A DNA stretch of 64,000 bases from Cyanobium usitatum str. Tous (GCF_963920485.1 NZ_OY986431.1:434001-498000); one strand, 5' to 3'. Shown: positions 40,903-50,689, counted from the stretch's first letter. Program-made: numbers and translations. The notes: generated by a model from the sequence alone, not told the origin.

Positions 40903-41294
40903 TGCGCCTCCTGCTCGACACCCACACCTTTCTCTGGGCGATCAGCGATGAACCCAGGCTGGGGCCCCGCAGCCGCGATCTGATTACCGCCGAGGCCAGC
41001 AGCGTGCTGATCAGCCATGTATCGCTCTGGGAGATCGCCATCAAGCACTCCCTGGCCCGCAGCGACATGCCGCTCTCGGCCGCCCAGGCGATCCCATGGG
41101 CTCAGGAGTGCGGCTTCGAGCTCCTGCCGCTTGATCTTCCCCATCTGCTGACGCTTGAGCAGTTGCCCCTCCATCACCGCGATCCGTTTGACCGACTGCT
41201 CGTGGCCCAGTCGATCAGCGAATCGCTGCTGCTGGTGAGCGCCGATGGGGCGTTTCATGCCTATGGCTGCCCGCTGCAGGATGCCCGCCGCTGA
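40902..41294 (+). CDS. VapC-type PIN-domain toxin
   Basis: 130 residues. PIN nuclease acid residues: Asp in LLLDTHTFLW, Glu in SLWEIAIKHS, and two Asp in HHRDPFDRLLVAQS. Cuts RNA in known members. Paired with the Phd-type antitoxin. Confidence 0.88.
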   Translation: MRLLLDTHTFLWAISDEPRLGPRSRDLITAEASSVLISHVSLWEIAIKHSLARSDMPLSAAQAIPWAQECGFELLPLDLPHLLTLEQLPLHHRDPFDRLLVAQSISESLLLVSADGAFHAYGCPLQDARR

Positions 41295-41373
41295 AGGGGA
41301 GCTTGCGCAGCTGCTCAGTAGCCGCTATCCCAATGGCGATGGCCCTGGTGGCGGTTCTTCCTAACCTGAGCCG

Positions 41374-41799
41374 ATGGCTGAGCCTGACATTCGCTGGATC
41401 CAACGGTTTGACAACTTCCAGCGCGCCCTGATGGTGCTGCAGCGCGGCGTGCAGCTGGCCCTGGAGCGGGATCTGAGCGAGCTGGAGCAGCAGGGTTTGA
41501 TTCAGGGCTTCGAATTCACCCATGAGCTGGCCTGGAACCTTCTCAAGGATTATCTGCAATATCAGGGGATTGAGGCCATCACCGGTTCCCGGGATGCAAC
41601 CAGGATTGCGTTTCGCAATGGCCTGATCAGTAACGGCGATACCTGGATGGAGATGATCAAGGCTCGTAATCAGTCGTCGCACACCTACAACCTTGAGCAG
41701 GCCCAGGTGATTGCTCACGCCGTGATCCACCGCTTCACACCAGCGTTCTGCAGCCTTCGCGATCGCTTCGCTGCTCTGCACGACGAGAGCAGGCCATGA
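41374..41799 (+). CDS. HEPN-family toxin (nucleotidyltransferase substrate-binding type)
   Basis: 141 residues of the HI0074-like group: FDNFQRALMVLQRGVQLALE, EFTHELAWNLLKDYLQYQG. The HEPN motif R-x4-H-x-Y is present as RNQSSHTY. Known partners are MNT nucleotidyltransferases that silence the HEPN RNase by adding AMP. It overlaps such a gene (ATGA). Confidence 0.88.
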   Translation: MAEPDIRWIQRFDNFQRALMVLQRGVQLALERDLSELEQQGLIQGFEFTHELAWNLLKDYLQYQGIEAITGSRDATRIAFRNGLISNGDTWMEMIKARNQSSHTYNLEQAQVIAHAVIHRFTPAFCSLRDRFAALHDESRP

Positions 41800-42146
41800 G
41801 CCCAGAAGCTCTCACAGCAAAGCCGCAGCTCTTCGGCCTCACTGAGATGGCCCTGACGGCCATTCAAGAGGTACTGGCTGCCTATCCCGAGGTGGAGGAA
41901 GCAATTCTTTATGGCTCAAGGGCTCTGGGTCGCCATCGCCCTGCATCCGACATCGATCTCACCCTGGTGGGCCCCGCACTCAGCTCCGGGATCCTGGCCC
42001 GCATCGATGCCGATCTTGATGATTTGCTTCTCCCCTGGATCGTCGATCTCTCCTGCCTGAGTTCGATCAACCATCCAGCGCTGCTGGACCACATTGCGCG
42101 GGTGGGGCAGGTGCTCTATCGCCGCAGCCGTGCTCACCAGGGTTGA
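41796..42146 (+). CDS. MNT-domain nucleotidyltransferase antitoxin
   Basis: 116 residues. Active site GSRALGRHRPASDIDL fits GSx10DxD exactly, with the third Asp in IVDLSCL. Acts with the HEPN gene before it. Confidence 0.88.
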   Translation: MSPEALTAKPQLFGLTEMALTAIQEVLAAYPEVEEAILYGSRALGRHRPASDIDLTLVGPALSSGILARIDADLDDLLLPWIVDLSCLSSINHPALLDHIARVGQVLYRRSRAHQG

Positions 42147-42197
42147 CGAACCACTGCAGCGGCCCCAGGGCTCCTGGTGGGCTGGGGTCGCTGGCGC

Positions 42198-42419
42198 CTA
42201 GAAACCCCCATTCACCTCCTGATCCACCAGGGCGTCGAGGGTGACGGCGGAGCGCACCAGGGCTTGGTAGCGCTGCACCACGCGGCGGTTGCGTTCGATC
42301 CAATTGCCGGGATCGCCGCTGGGCAGGCCCGTGCCGTCGCCGGCCAGCAGCTCCAGGTCGTTTTGCTGGGCTAGCAGGGCCAGCACCAGGTCGTGGATGC
42401 GCTGGCGGCGGTCGCTCAT
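42198..42419 (-). CDS. conserved-looking small protein, 73 aa
   Basis: Start at the ATG at 42419 (MSDRRQRIHDLVLALLAQQN). Helical, with NWIERNRRVVQRYQALVRS. Unknown. Convergent with the MNT gene and divergent from cbiET. Confidence 0.45.
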   Translation of the reverse strand: MSDRRQRIHDLVLALLAQQNDLELLAGDGTGLPSGDPGNWIERNRRVVQRYQALVRSAVTLDALVDQEVNGGF

Positions 42420-42489
42420 GGCCAGGTCCGGTGGCACAGGCCGGCCATCATGGCTGCAGTGACCGTGGGGCGCCCTGGCTCAGCAGGCC

Positions 42490-43782
42490 GTGTTGGAGGT
42501 GGTCGGCACCGATGCCGGGGGGGTGGCTGCGCTGCCGGCCCGCAGCCTCGCCTTGGTGCGAGCTGCCCAGCTGCTGCTTGCCCCCCAGCGCTTGCTGAAG
42601 GAGCTTGTCCCTTGGTGGCAGGAGGAGCAGGGGGCCGGCCGCATCCCGGCGGGGAGCCCCTGCCCCCAGCTCCTGGCCAGCGACCAGCCGGAGCAGATTT
42701 TCGGCCCGCTGCAGCAGGCCCTGGCAGCGGGCCGGCCGGCGGTGCTGCTCGCTAGTGGCGACCCGCTTTGGTTTGGCATCGGCCGCTTGCTGCTGCAGCG
42801 CTTTCCGGCGGCCCAGCTGCGCTTTCATCCCGCCCCCTGCTCGCTGCAGCTGGCCTTTGCCCGCCTCGGCCGCCCCTGGCAGGATGCCAGCTGGATCAGC
42901 CTGCACGGCCGCGACCCCGAACCTCTGGCCGCCGCCCTGCAGAAGCGCCCCAGCGCCCTGGCGGTGCTCACCGACCCAAGCCGCGGCGGCGCCGAGGAGG
43001 TGCGGCGGATCCTGGCGGCCTCTGGCCTGGAGGCGGCCTATGCCTTCTGGCTGTGCGAGCGGCTGGGCCACCCCGAAGAGCGGGTGCAGCGGCTGGTGCC
43101 GGGGGCACCCCTGCCGATCGACTGCGATCCGCTGCACCTAGTGCTGTTGATCGCTGAGCCCCCGGCGGCGCCGGCTGATCCCGCTTCCCTACCCCTGTTT
43201 GGCCTTGAAGACGGCCTGTTTCTCCAGCACGACGATCGCCCCGGCTTGATGACCAAGCGGGAGGTGCGCATTCAGCTGCTGGCCGATTTGGAACTGCCCG
43301 AGCGCGGCGTGCTCTGGGATATCGGCGCCGGTGTGGGTTCGGTGGGGCTGGAGGCGCTGCGGCTGCGGCCTGGCCTGGAGCTCTGGGCCCTGGAGCGGCG
43401 TGGCGGCTCAGCGGCGCTGATCGCTGCTAATGCCGAGCGGCTGGGGGTGCGGCCGGTGGGTTTGCGCGAGGGCCGGGCCCCCGAGGCCCTGGCGGAGCTG
43501 CCCGATCCGGATCGGGTGCTGATCGGCGGCAGCGGCCGGGAGCGGGCGGCAGTGCTAGCTGCGGTGCTGCAGCGGCTGCGGCCTGGCGGCGTGGTGGTGA
43601 TCCCCCTGGCCACGCTGGAAGCTTTGGCGGAGTTGCGGCCCCTGCTGGAGCAGGCAGGCTGCGCCGTGGCGGTGGCCCAGCATCAGGCCTGGCGGGGGGC
43701 GCCTTTGGCCGAAGGCACCCGCCTGGCGCCGCTCAATCCCGTGCTGGTGTTGAAGGGGCGGCTGCCAGCCGCTGCAGGTTGA
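42490..43782 (+). CDS. cbiET: precorrin-6Y C5,15-methyltransferase, CbiE-CbiT fusion
   Basis: 430 residues, GTG start. N-terminal tetrapyrrole methylase (about 1-200: LEVVGTDAGGVAALP, AVLLASGDPLWFGIGRLLLQ) and C-terminal SAM methyltransferase/decarboxylase (about 230-420: RGVLWDIGAGVGSVGLEALR, PDRVLIGGSG). Acts in the corrin pathway to cobalamin or pseudocobalamin. Same arrangement as CobL. Confidence 0.9.
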   Translation: MLEVVGTDAGGVAALPARSLALVRAAQLLLAPQRLLKELVPWWQEEQGAGRIPAGSPCPQLLASDQPEQIFGPLQQALAAGRPAVLLASGDPLWFGIGRLLLQRFPAAQLRFHPAPCSLQLAFARLGRPWQDASWISLHGRDPEPLAAALQKRPSALAVLTDPSRGGAEEVRRILAASGLEAAYAFWLCERLGHPEERVQRLVPGAPLPIDCDPLHLVLLIAEPPAAPADPASLPLFGLEDGLFLQHDDRPGLMTKREVRIQLLADLELPERGVLWDIGAGVGSVGLEALRLRPGLELWALERRGGSAALIAANAERLGVRPVGLREGRAPEALAELPDPDRVLIGGSGRERAAVLAAVLQRLRPGGVVVIPLATLEALAELRPLLEQAGCAVAVAQHQAWRGAPLAEGTRLAPLNPVLVLKGRLPAAAG

Positions 43783-44461
43783 GCAAGCGCTGCCAAAGCG
43801 CGGCCCGTGGGGCTTCGATCGCCAGCACCTGACGGCAGCGCTCCAGCCAGCCTTCACGCTGTTGCAGCCGCTCTAGGGCCTTGCCCAGATCGGTGCGGAT
43901 TGCATCGCCATAAGCCTCTTCCGCCTTGGCCAGCGCCCGCTGCCAGATGGTTTGGGTCAGGGGTATGTGGGCCAGATCGATCAGATCACGGTTGAAGACT
44001 CCGTCGTCGTTCCAGCGGTCGGAATTGGCCAGCAGCTTGCTGCAGATGAGGTCGTTCAGCGTGAGGGAGGCAATGCCGCAGATCGCGTCTTCCTCGCTGG
44101 GCATCTCCAGGCTGATCCGGCCCTCCAGCACGATTTCCAGCTTGATGGCCACCCCCGCCACCACCACGCCTGCCCGGATGCCGTATTGGTCTGTGAGCGG
44201 TTCGCGGCTCTCCTCGAGGGGGTTTTGGGGATCCTTCCAAAGTGCCCTCAGGCTGTTGTCCCGCCGGATCAGCTGCCGCAATTCCCGGTAGCCCTGTCGG
44301 TCTGAGACGAGCAGATCCACATCCACCGACTGGCGGAACTCCCCGTAGCGCAGGGCAATGGCCGTGCCGCCGCCGAACAGGCAGTGGTGCTGCCGCAGGA
44401 GCTCCGCATTGAGCTGGTCCAGCAGGCCGGCGATCCGGTGGTGGTGCTCAAGCCGGAACAT
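43733..44461 (-). CDS. AbiEii/AbiGii-type nucleotidyltransferase toxin
   Basis: 242 residues. CLFGGGTAIALRYGEFRQSV followed by DVDLLVSD is the nucleotidyltransferase core; the later RDLIDLAHIP block recurs in the family. Family members act as toxins that modify tRNA or block phage. Paired with an Xre-type gene upstream (14-base overlap). 3' end overlaps cbiET. Confidence 0.82.
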   Translation of the reverse strand: MFRLEHHHRIAGLLDQLNAELLRQHHCLFGGGTAIALRYGEFRQSVDVDLLVSDRQGYRELRQLIRRDNSLRALWKDPQNPLEESREPLTDQYGIRAGVVVAGVAIKLEIVLEGRISLEMPSEEDAICGIASLTLNDLICSKLLANSDRWNDDGVFNRDLIDLAHIPLTQTIWQRALAKAEEAYGDAIRTDLGKALERLQQREGWLERCRQVLAIEAPRAALWQRLLNLQRLAAAPSTPARD

Positions 44462-44957
44462 CAGCTTCCGGGATGGTGAGATTCAGCGCGGCGATCAGCT
44501 GGCGCTCGTTTGGCTGCAGCGGCTCCAGATCCAGTCGCCTGCGCTGGCGTGCATAGAGAGAGGCCGCTTCCGATGCGTTCAGGCTGCGGCTGCCCTGGAC
44601 ATGCAAGGCCAGCTGCTGCAGCAGGGGATAGGCAGCTAGCTCGATCTTTTCCGCTCTGGTTGCGGTTGGTGCTCCAGCTTCGGCATCTTCCGGACCCTCC
44701 AACTGGCCCAGGGACAGATCGAGGGCATCCAGCACATTCATCAGGGCCCCCAGCGTCACCGACGTTGCGCCCGTCTCGATGCGGTGCAGCGTCACCCTGG
44801 AGATCCCGCCCGCTGCCGCGGTGGCCATCGCACTGATACCAAGCGCCTTCCGTCGCCGCCGGATGCGCTCGCCGATGGCGCGCAGGCGCTGGGGGCAACG
44901 GCCCTGGGGGCTTGGGGCAGCGGCTGGCACAGGATCACCGGCTTGAATGTTTCCCAT
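44448..44957 (-). CDS. Xre-type HTH partner of AbiEii
   Basis: 169 residues from MGNIQAGDPVPAAAPS. HTH: GERIRRRRKALGISAMATAA, GGISRVTLHRIETGATSVTLG, followed by a helical C-terminal domain. Likely antitoxin and autorepressor. Differs from the classical winged-helix AbiEi, so this is an Xre/AbiEii variant. Confidence 0.75.
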   Translation of the reverse strand: MGNIQAGDPVPAAAPSPQGRCPQRLRAIGERIRRRRKALGISAMATAAAGGISRVTLHRIETGATSVTLGALMNVLDALDLSLGQLEGPEDAEAGAPTATRAEKIELAAYPLLQQLALHVQGSRSLNASEAASLYARQRRRLDLEPLQPNERQLIAALNLTIPEADVPA

Positions 44958-45462
44958 TCTGATCATCCAGTTGCCGCCTGCTACTGCTCAGGGGGCGTTC
45001 TGCCCCCCCCAGCGCCTCTATCCGCACCGGGCTACCCACCTGGATGCCCTGGGCTGCGGCCTGGCCGGCGGCTAGCTCCAGCACCCCATCCACTTGCTGG
45101 TCGGGGCCGTGGCTGCGGCAGGGCAGGTGCAGGCAGGGTTTGGTGTGGGCTTCGATCGCCACCACCCGGCCGCCCAGCACAAACAACATGTCGAGGGGCT
45201 CCGGGGTGCGGTGCATCCAGAAGCGAGCCAGCGAGGGTGGGCTGTAGGGGAACCACATGCCCCGTAATGGCGCTAGCTCCGGCCTCAGCTGCAGGCCCTT
45301 GCTCTGCTTCTCGGGGGTGTCGGCAACCTCCAGGGCGATGCAGCGATCAGGTGCCAGGCACCAGCGGGCTGTGATCGGCAGCCATTGGGGCGCCGGCGTG
45401 AAGCCGCACAGCAGGGCAGCCACCCCAGGCAGGGCCAGCCCCCAGCGGCATCTGGCCTTCAT
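44935..45462 (-). CDS. DUF192 family secreted protein
   Basis: 175 residues. N-terminal hydrophobic segment (WGLALPGVAALLCGFTPA), then the DUF192 core: VADTPEKQSKGLQLRPELAP, GMWFPYSPPSLARFWMHRT, DMLFVLGGRVVAIE. Unknown function; exported. Its 3' end overlaps the Xre gene start. Confidence 0.8.
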   Translation of the reverse strand: MKARCRWGLALPGVAALLCGFTPAPQWLPITARWCLAPDRCIALEVADTPEKQSKGLQLRPELAPLRGMWFPYSPPSLARFWMHRTPEPLDMLFVLGGRVVAIEAHTKPCLHLPCRSHGPDQQVDGVLELAAGQAAAQGIQVGSPVRIEALGGAERPLSSSRRQLDDQNGKHSSR

Positions 45463-46124
45463 TCGCGGCTCTCAATCTGGGGTAGCCGCTCGCTCAGGCA
45501 GTAGCCCTGACCGCGGATCGTGTGGATCAGCCGCCGTTCGCCGCCCTCCTCCAGCTTCTGGCGCAGGTAGCGCACATAAACCTCAATCACGTTGCTGGTG
45601 GTGGCTTGATCGTCGTTCCACACCTGGCGCAGGATCAACTCCCGGCTCACCACGGTGCCCTTGCGCTCCAGCAGCAGCAGTAGCAGCTGGTATTCCCTAG
45701 CCGTTAGGCCCACGGGCCGTGCTCCCCGTTTCACTTGGCGGGTGCTGGGGTTCAGCACCAGATCGCCCACCTGCAGTAGCTGGGCCGGCACATTGGCGCG
45801 GCTTGTGAGATCTAGATGCAACCTCAGCCGCATCAGCAGGTCGCTGGGGCCGAGGCTCGAAAGCCAGAAGTCGTCTGCTCCTGAGCTGAGGCAGTCGACC
45901 CGCGCCTCCACCGTGTCGTCGCCCACATCCAGCAGCACCGGGATGGTGCCCCACTGCTCTCGCAGGGAGGCGATGCGGCCCGAATCGCCGCTGGAGAGCA
46001 GCACCGCATCCGGGTTTGCCCCAGCCGGCACAGGCTCCCTGCTGCACGAGTAGCCGGAAGCCTCCAGCCGTGGCGCTAGGGCCTCGGCCTCAGGGCCCAG
46101 TAGCAGGATGCGGGGATCGTTCAT
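45459..46124 (-). CDS. OmpR-type response regulator with degenerate receiver
   Basis: 221 residues from [18 protein letters not shown] (46124). The C-terminal winged helix is complete ([52 protein letters not shown]). The receiver lacks the usual Asp pair (LLLGPE), the phospho-acceptor (DAVLLSSGD has Ser where Asp is expected) and the conserved Lys (FWLSSLG instead of KP). It therefore probably works without phosphorylation. The open frame extends upstream but is nadK shadow. Overlaps nadK by four bases. Confidence 0.85.
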   Translation of the reverse strand: MNDPRILLLGPEAEALAPRLEASGYSCSREPVPAGANPDAVLLSSGDSGRIASLREQWGTIPVLLDVGDDTVEARVDCLSSGADDFWLSSLGPSDLLMRLRLHLDLTSRANVPAQLLQVGDLVLNPSTRQVKRGARPVGLTAREYQLLLLLLERKGTVVSRELILRQVWNDDQATTSNVIEVYVRYLRQKLEEGGERRLIHTIRGQGYCLSERLPQIESRE

Positions 46125-47038
46125 GGCGCTGTGCCGTTGCCGGGCTTGGCCACGTGGGGCAGGCCCCAACCCAATTTGTTGCGCAGCACCTGGAAAAACT
46201 CGTGGTCGGCCAGCCGCACGAAGCGCACGGGTTGCTCGCTGCGGCGCACCAGGATCCGGTCCTCCGGCCAGATGTAACAACCAGCGCTGCCATCCACCAC
46301 CATCATCAGTCGCTCCGGCGTGGCGGGAAACACCGTCACCGGCTCGCGGTCGCTGAACACCAGGGCGCGCGAGGCCAGCGAATGGGGTGCGATCGGCGTG
46401 AGTTGCAGCACCGGGCAGTCGGGGGTGATCACTGGTCCGCCGGCGCTGAGGGCGTAGGCGGTGGAGCCGGTGGGAGTGGCCAGGATCACCCCGTCGGCGG
46501 CGATATCGACCGGCGCATGGCGGCCGATGGCGATTTCGAAGTGGCACATCGAGGTGAGCGGCTCGCGGTGCAGGGCCATTTCGTTGAGGCAGAGCACCTC
46601 CCAGCGCCGCTGTTCGCCGCGCATAACGCTGACGATCAGCATCGTGCGCTCCTCCACCGTCCACTCGCCGGAGAGCACCTGCTCCAGGGCCCCCTCCAGC
46701 TGGTGCAGATAGGCCTCCGCCAGAAAGCCCAGATGGCCGGTATTGACGGTGAGGATCGGGACGCCAACCGGAGCCGTTTGACGGGCGGCTGAAAGCACGG
46801 TGCCGTCGCCGCCCAGCACCACCGCCAGGCTTAGGTCCCGGTCGAAGCCCGCTGGCACGCAGGCCGCATAGCCTCGGGTGCGCAGGTGCTGGTCGGGGTT
46901 GGCAAAACCCACCATGCCGCCGGAGCTGCTAACCCGTACCACGCCGTAGCCAGCCGCCGTGAAGCGCGCCTCGATGGCATCGGCGGTGGACAGGGCGAGG
47001 TCCTTGCCGTCATTCACGATCAGTCCGACGCGGGGCAC
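46121..47038 (-). CDS. nadK: NAD kinase
   Basis: 305 residues. Phosphorylates NAD to NADP. GGDGT in [16 protein letters not shown], the NE motif in [11 protein letters not shown], and [20 protein letters not shown]. One of the larger cyanobacterial type with N-terminal Rossmann half ([14 protein letters not shown]). Start and stop are tightly packed with neighbours. Confidence 0.93.
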   Translation of the reverse strand: MPRVGLIVNDGKDLALSTADAIEARFTAAGYGVVRVSSSGGMVGFANPDQHLRTRGYAACVPAGFDRDLSLAVVLGGDGTVLSAARQTAPVGVPILTVNTGHLGFLAEAYLHQLEGALEQVLSGEWTVEERTMLIVSVMRGEQRRWEVLCLNEMALHREPLTSMCHFEIAIGRHAPVDIAADGVILATPTGSTAYALSAGGPVITPDCPVLQLTPIAPHSLASRALVFSDREPVTVFPATPERLMMVVDGSAGCYIWPEDRILVRRSEQPVRFVRLADHEFFQVLRNKLGWGLPHVAKPGNGTAP

Positions 47039-47093
47039 CGATCGGGAAGCGGAGAGCTGCCCGAGTTTATGGGGCTGCTACCAAACCGCCCAA

Positions 47094-48101
47094 CTAAAAC
47101 TGCTCCAGGAAGCGCAGATCGCTGGTGTAGAGGCGGCGAATGTCGTCGATGCCGTGGCGCACCATGCAGAAGCGCTCGACGCCCAGGCCAGCGGCAAAGC
47201 CGCTCCAGCGCTCGGGATCCAGGCCCATGCCGGTGAGCACGGCGGGGTCGACCATGCCGCAGCCCATCACCTCCAGCCAGCGACCACGCCACTGCACATC
47301 CACCTCGGCGCTGGGCTCGGTGAAGGGGAAGTAGCTGGCCCGAAAGCGCACCGGTAGGTCGCCAAAAAACTGCTGCAGAAAGGCCGTGACGGTGCCGCGC
47401 AGGTGGCTGAAATCCAAACCCTCATCAATCGCCAGCACCTCCACCTGGTGGAACACGGGCGAGTGGGTGGCATCCACGGCGTCGCGGCGATACACCCGCC
47501 CTGGGGCGATCACCCGCACCGGCGGTGGGTTGTTCTCCAGGTAGCGGATCTGCACGGGCGAGGTGTGGGTGCGCAGCAGCTGGCTATCGCCCAAATAAAA
47601 GGTGTCCTGCATGTCCCGGGCGGGGTGGTGCTCGGGGATGTTGAGGGCCGTGAAGTTGTAGTAATCGCTCTCGATCTCAGGCCCCTCCGATACCCGATAT
47701 CCCAGGCCGGCAAAAATGTCGACGATCTCCTCGATCGTGCTGATCAGGGGGTGGCGATGGCCCGGCGGCGTGAAGCTGCAGGCCGCAGTGACGTCAATGG
47801 TTTCGCCGGCGAGACGCTCGGCCATGGCGGCGCTTTTCACGGCCGTAAGTCGTTCGCCAAGGAGCGCCTGCACCTGCTCTTTGAGCACGTTGGCCCTTTG
47901 GCCGATCAGGGGCCGCTCCTCGCCAGGCAGCTTGCCCATGGCGCCGAGCACGCCAGAAAGGCGACCCTTCTTGCCGAGCAGTCCCACTCGAAGTTCTTCC
48001 AGTTCAGCAGCGGTGCTGGCGGTGGAGATCTCTGCTGCAGCCTGGCTTTCCAGCGCCTGGAGCTGGTCGGTGAGCTGCTGCAGGGAAACGGTGGCGCTCA
48101 C
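47094..48101 (-). CDS. pheS: phenylalanyl-tRNA synthetase alpha subunit
   Basis: 335 residues. N-terminal coiled coil (residues 1-90), motif 2 [10 protein letters not shown]...[19 protein letters not shown], and motif 3 [20 protein letters not shown]. Charges tRNA-Phe with the beta subunit, which is not in the window. Confidence 0.95.
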   Translation of the reverse strand: MSATVSLQQLTDQLQALESQAAAEISTASTAAELEELRVGLLGKKGRLSGVLGAMGKLPGEERPLIGQRANVLKEQVQALLGERLTAVKSAAMAERLAGETIDVTAACSFTPPGHRHPLISTIEEIVDIFAGLGYRVSEGPEIESDYYNFTALNIPEHHPARDMQDTFYLGDSQLLRTHTSPVQIRYLENNPPPVRVIAPGRVYRRDAVDATHSPVFHQVEVLAIDEGLDFSHLRGTVTAFLQQFFGDLPVRFRASYFPFTEPSAEVDVQWRGRWLEVMGCGMVDPAVLTGMGLDPERWSGFAAGLGVERFCMVRHGIDDIRRLYTSDLRFLEQF

Positions 48102-48173
48102 GGCAGGGGCGGAGGGATTGCTGACTGTAAGGAGCCACCCCAGTTACGTTGCGGCTAGATGGCGTTAGGCCCG

Positions 48174-48959
48174 ATGGCACCGCTCAAGATCCTGATCAGC
48201 AACGACGACGGGGTCTTCGCTGAAGGCATTCGCACTCTGGCCAATGCGGCCCTGGCCCGCGGCCACCAGGTGAGTGTGGTGTGTCCCGACCAGGAGCGCT
48301 CCGCTACGGGCCACGGTCTCACCCTGCAAACCCCCATCCGGGCGGAGCGGGCTGATGAGTTATTTGATGATGGCGTCCAGGCCTGGGCCTGCAGCGGCAC
48401 CCCCTCCGACTGCGTCAAACTCGCCCTGTTTTCCTTGCTGGATGAGTGGCCGGATCTGGTGCTCTCCGGCATCAACCACGGTCCAAACCTGGGCACCGAC
48501 GTGCTCTATTCCGGCACGGTGAGTGCGGCGATGGAGGGCACGATTGAGGGCCTTCCCGCCCTGGCAGTAAGCAGTGCCGACTTTCAGTGGCGCCAATTTG
48601 CGCCAGCGGCCCGCCTCGCCCTCGATGTGACTGAGCGGATGCTGGCCGAGGGCTGGCCGAGCAACATGTTGCTCAACCTCAATGTGCCGCCCCGGCCGGC
48701 AGAGGCGATTGGACCGCTGCGCTGGTGCAATTCAGCGGTGCGTCGCTACACCGACCAGTTTGAGCAGCGGGTAGACCCCCGCGGCCGCAGCTACTACTGG
48801 CTGGCGGGGGAGGTGGTCAACGATCTGGAGGCCCAGGTGTCGGGGCCGGCGGCCTGGCCCACCGATGTGGCCCAGATCAATGCCGGTGGGGTCTCGCTGA
48901 CGCCGCTCCAACCGGACATCTTCTGGCGCGGTCGCACGGCCGATCTGCCGGTTTGGTGA
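48174..48959 (+). CDS. surE: 5'-nucleotidase SurE
   Basis: 261 residues from the ATG at 48174; an ATG five codons earlier is possible. [20 protein letters not shown] (metal Asp pair), [35 protein letters not shown]. Removes phosphate from nucleoside monophosphates. Divergent from pheS. Confidence 0.93.
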   Translation: MAPLKILISNDDGVFAEGIRTLANAALARGHQVSVVCPDQERSATGHGLTLQTPIRAERADELFDDGVQAWACSGTPSDCVKLALFSLLDEWPDLVLSGINHGPNLGTDVLYSGTVSAAMEGTIEGLPALAVSSADFQWRQFAPAARLALDVTERMLAEGWPSNMLLNLNVPPRPAEAIGPLRWCNSAVRRYTDQFEQRVDPRGRSYYWLAGEVVNDLEAQVSGPAAWPTDVAQINAGGVSLTPLQPDIFWRGRTADLPVW

Positions 48960-48970
48960 GCCGCCGTTAA

Positions 48971-49552
48971 TCAGGTTGTGCGGTAAACCCGCTGCAGCAG
49001 CCAAAGGCTGATCCAGAGCCCGATCAGGTGGGCAAACAGCACCTGGGTGTTGCCCAGCACGGCCAGCATCTCGATTGAGGTGATCGGTAGACCGATCACT
49101 CGCCCAGCCACGCCAGGGGTCGACTGGATCTGGGCACCGAAGAAGCCAGGCACCTGTTGGGAGGCCTGCACGAACAGGCTGCCGGCCAGCGATTGATAGC
49201 CCAGCACCGCCAGGGTGATGCCGGCCAGGTCGGCCAGCACGCCCCGCTTGATCAGCCGAGAGGTTTCACCCTTGCTGGGCCGCACCGGCGAATTGAGGGC
49301 CCGGCCGCAGCGCACCACCAGCCAGCTCTGCCAGATGCACCAGAGCAGCAGCAGGAAGGCGATGGTGGTGAGTGAGATGCCAGGCCCCAGCCCCAGGGCC
49401 CGGGCTGAATTGGCCGCCAGGCGGCCACCGATGTTGTTGAAAAGCAGCACCCCAACCACCACCACCCCCAGCACCACCTGGGACCAAAGCCGAATCCAGC
49501 CCAGGCGCCGCAATGCCGCGGCGATTAGCTGCAGGTCGAGGCGGTCAGCCAT
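48971..49552 (-). CDS. DUF3611 family membrane protein
   Basis: 193 residues with four helices (VVLGVVVVGVLLFNNIGG; SLTTIAFLLLLWCIWQSWLV; GVLADLAGITLAVLGYQSLA; QVLFAHLIGLWISLWLL). Matches the DUF3611 family of cyanobacteria and plastids, of unknown function. Convergent with surE. Confidence 0.8.
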   Translation of the reverse strand: MADRLDLQLIAAALRRLGWIRLWSQVVLGVVVVGVLLFNNIGGRLAANSARALGLGPGISLTTIAFLLLLWCIWQSWLVVRCGRALNSPVRPSKGETSRLIKRGVLADLAGITLAVLGYQSLAGSLFVQASQQVPGFFGAQIQSTPGVAGRVIGLPITSIEMLAVLGNTQVLFAHLIGLWISLWLLQRVYRTT

Positions 49553-49584
49553 TCAGCCATCCAGATGGGTATCCCAAAGGTGCC

Positions 49585-50613
49585 ATGGGAGGATCGATTT
49601 GGCTCCCGTTGCCTTTGGGTTCCGTAGCGTTGATACCCCTGCGATCCCCCCAGGAGGCCCTGCGCCCCACGGCCATCGCCCTCGGCAGCTTTGATGGCTT
49701 GCACCAGGGCCACCGCCGCGTGATCGCGGCGGTTACCGCTGCCCCGGGCAGCGAACAGGCGGCAATCGCCACGGTGGTGAGCTTCTGGCCCCATCCGCGC
49801 GAGGTGCTGCACGGCGAGGCGCGCTTGCGGCTCGACCTGCCCGCCGAAAAGCTGCATCTGCTGGAGCCCCTGGGCATTGAGCAGCTGGTGCTGGTGCCCT
49901 TCAGCCGGGAGCTGGCCGCCCTCAGCCCCGAGGCCTTCGTGGAGCAGGTGCTGGTGGGCCAGCTGGCGGCCCAGCGGGTCGCCGTGGGTGACAACTTCCG
50001 CTTCGGGGCCGGCCGCAGCGGCGACAGTCAGGCCCTGGCGGAGATTGGTGCCCGTCACGGCATCGAGGTGCAGGTGCTGCCGATGCTCTGGGATGGCGAG
50101 GAGCGGGTGAGCAGCAGCCGCATCCGCCGGGCCCTAGGTGCCGGAGATCTGGCGGAGGCCCGCCGCTTGCTGGAGCGTCCCTATCGCTTCAGCGGCCGGG
50201 TGGTGCGTGGCCGCGGGCTTGGTAAAACGCTGGGCTGGCCCACCGCCAACCTGCAGGTAGATGGCCGCAAGTTTTTGCCGCTGGAGGGGGTTTATGCGGC
50301 GACCGCGTCTGTGGAAGGTGGGGCCATGCTGCCGGCGGTGATGAACCTCGGCCCCCAGCCCACGGTGGATCCCACCGCCCCTTCGGCGGTCGAGGTGCAC
50401 CTGCTCGATCGGCAGCTGGAGCTTGAGGGATTGGAGCTGGTGGTGGAGCCGCTGCAACTGCTGCGCCGCCAGCAAACCTTCGCCAGCTTTGAGCAGCTCG
50501 CAGCCCAGATTGCGGCCGATGCCCAGCTGGCCCGCGCCTTAAGCGCTGGGATAGGCGTGGGTGAGACCCCAGCCAATGAAGGTGGCAATCCCGCCGAGCA
50601 GCAGAATCCCTGA
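49585..50613 (+). CDS. ribF: riboflavin kinase / FAD synthetase
   Basis: About 342 residues from MGGSIWLPLPLGSVAL (49585); exact start uncertain. FAD synthetase: AIALGSFDGLHQGHRRVI, VGDNFRFGAGRSGD, VSSSRIRRAL; flavokinase: GRVVRGRGLGKTLGWPTANL and GVYAATASVEGG. Makes FMN and FAD. 3' end overlaps a small membrane-protein gene on the other strand. Confidence 0.93.
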   Translation: MGGSIWLPLPLGSVALIPLRSPQEALRPTAIALGSFDGLHQGHRRVIAAVTAAPGSEQAAIATVVSFWPHPREVLHGEARLRLDLPAEKLHLLEPLGIEQLVLVPFSRELAALSPEAFVEQVLVGQLAAQRVAVGDNFRFGAGRSGDSQALAEIGARHGIEVQVLPMLWDGEERVSSSRIRRALGAGDLAEARRLLERPYRFSGRVVRGRGLGKTLGWPTANLQVDGRKFLPLEGVYAATASVEGGAMLPAVMNLGPQPTVDPTAPSAVEVHLLDRQLELEGLELVVEPLQLLRRQQTFASFEQLAAQIAADAQLARALSAGIGVGETPANEGGNPAEQQNP

Positions 50614-50676
50614 AATCAGCACCAGCATCGGGCTGTCGGTATTGCCCCGATTTGGATTGCCTGGCTCGCCTGCCAT
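50539..50676 (-). CDS. single-helix small membrane protein, 45 aa
   Basis: MAGEPGNPNRGNTDSPM followed by one helix (LVLISGILLLGGIATFIGWG) and LTHAYPSA. The polar Asn/Gly head and clean helix look like a genuine small membrane protein; the frame is open further upstream but without this character. It overlaps the ribF end by 75 bases. Confidence 0.6.
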   Translation of the reverse strand: MAGEPGNPNRGNTDSPMLVLISGILLLGGIATFIGWGLTHAYPSA

Positions 50677-50689
50677 TGGCCCCTGTGTG

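Noticed and set aside
46125-46664. Long N-terminal extension of the response regulator
   Set aside because: It is another frame of nadK on the same strand; Arg/Ala/Gly-rich composition with no domain.
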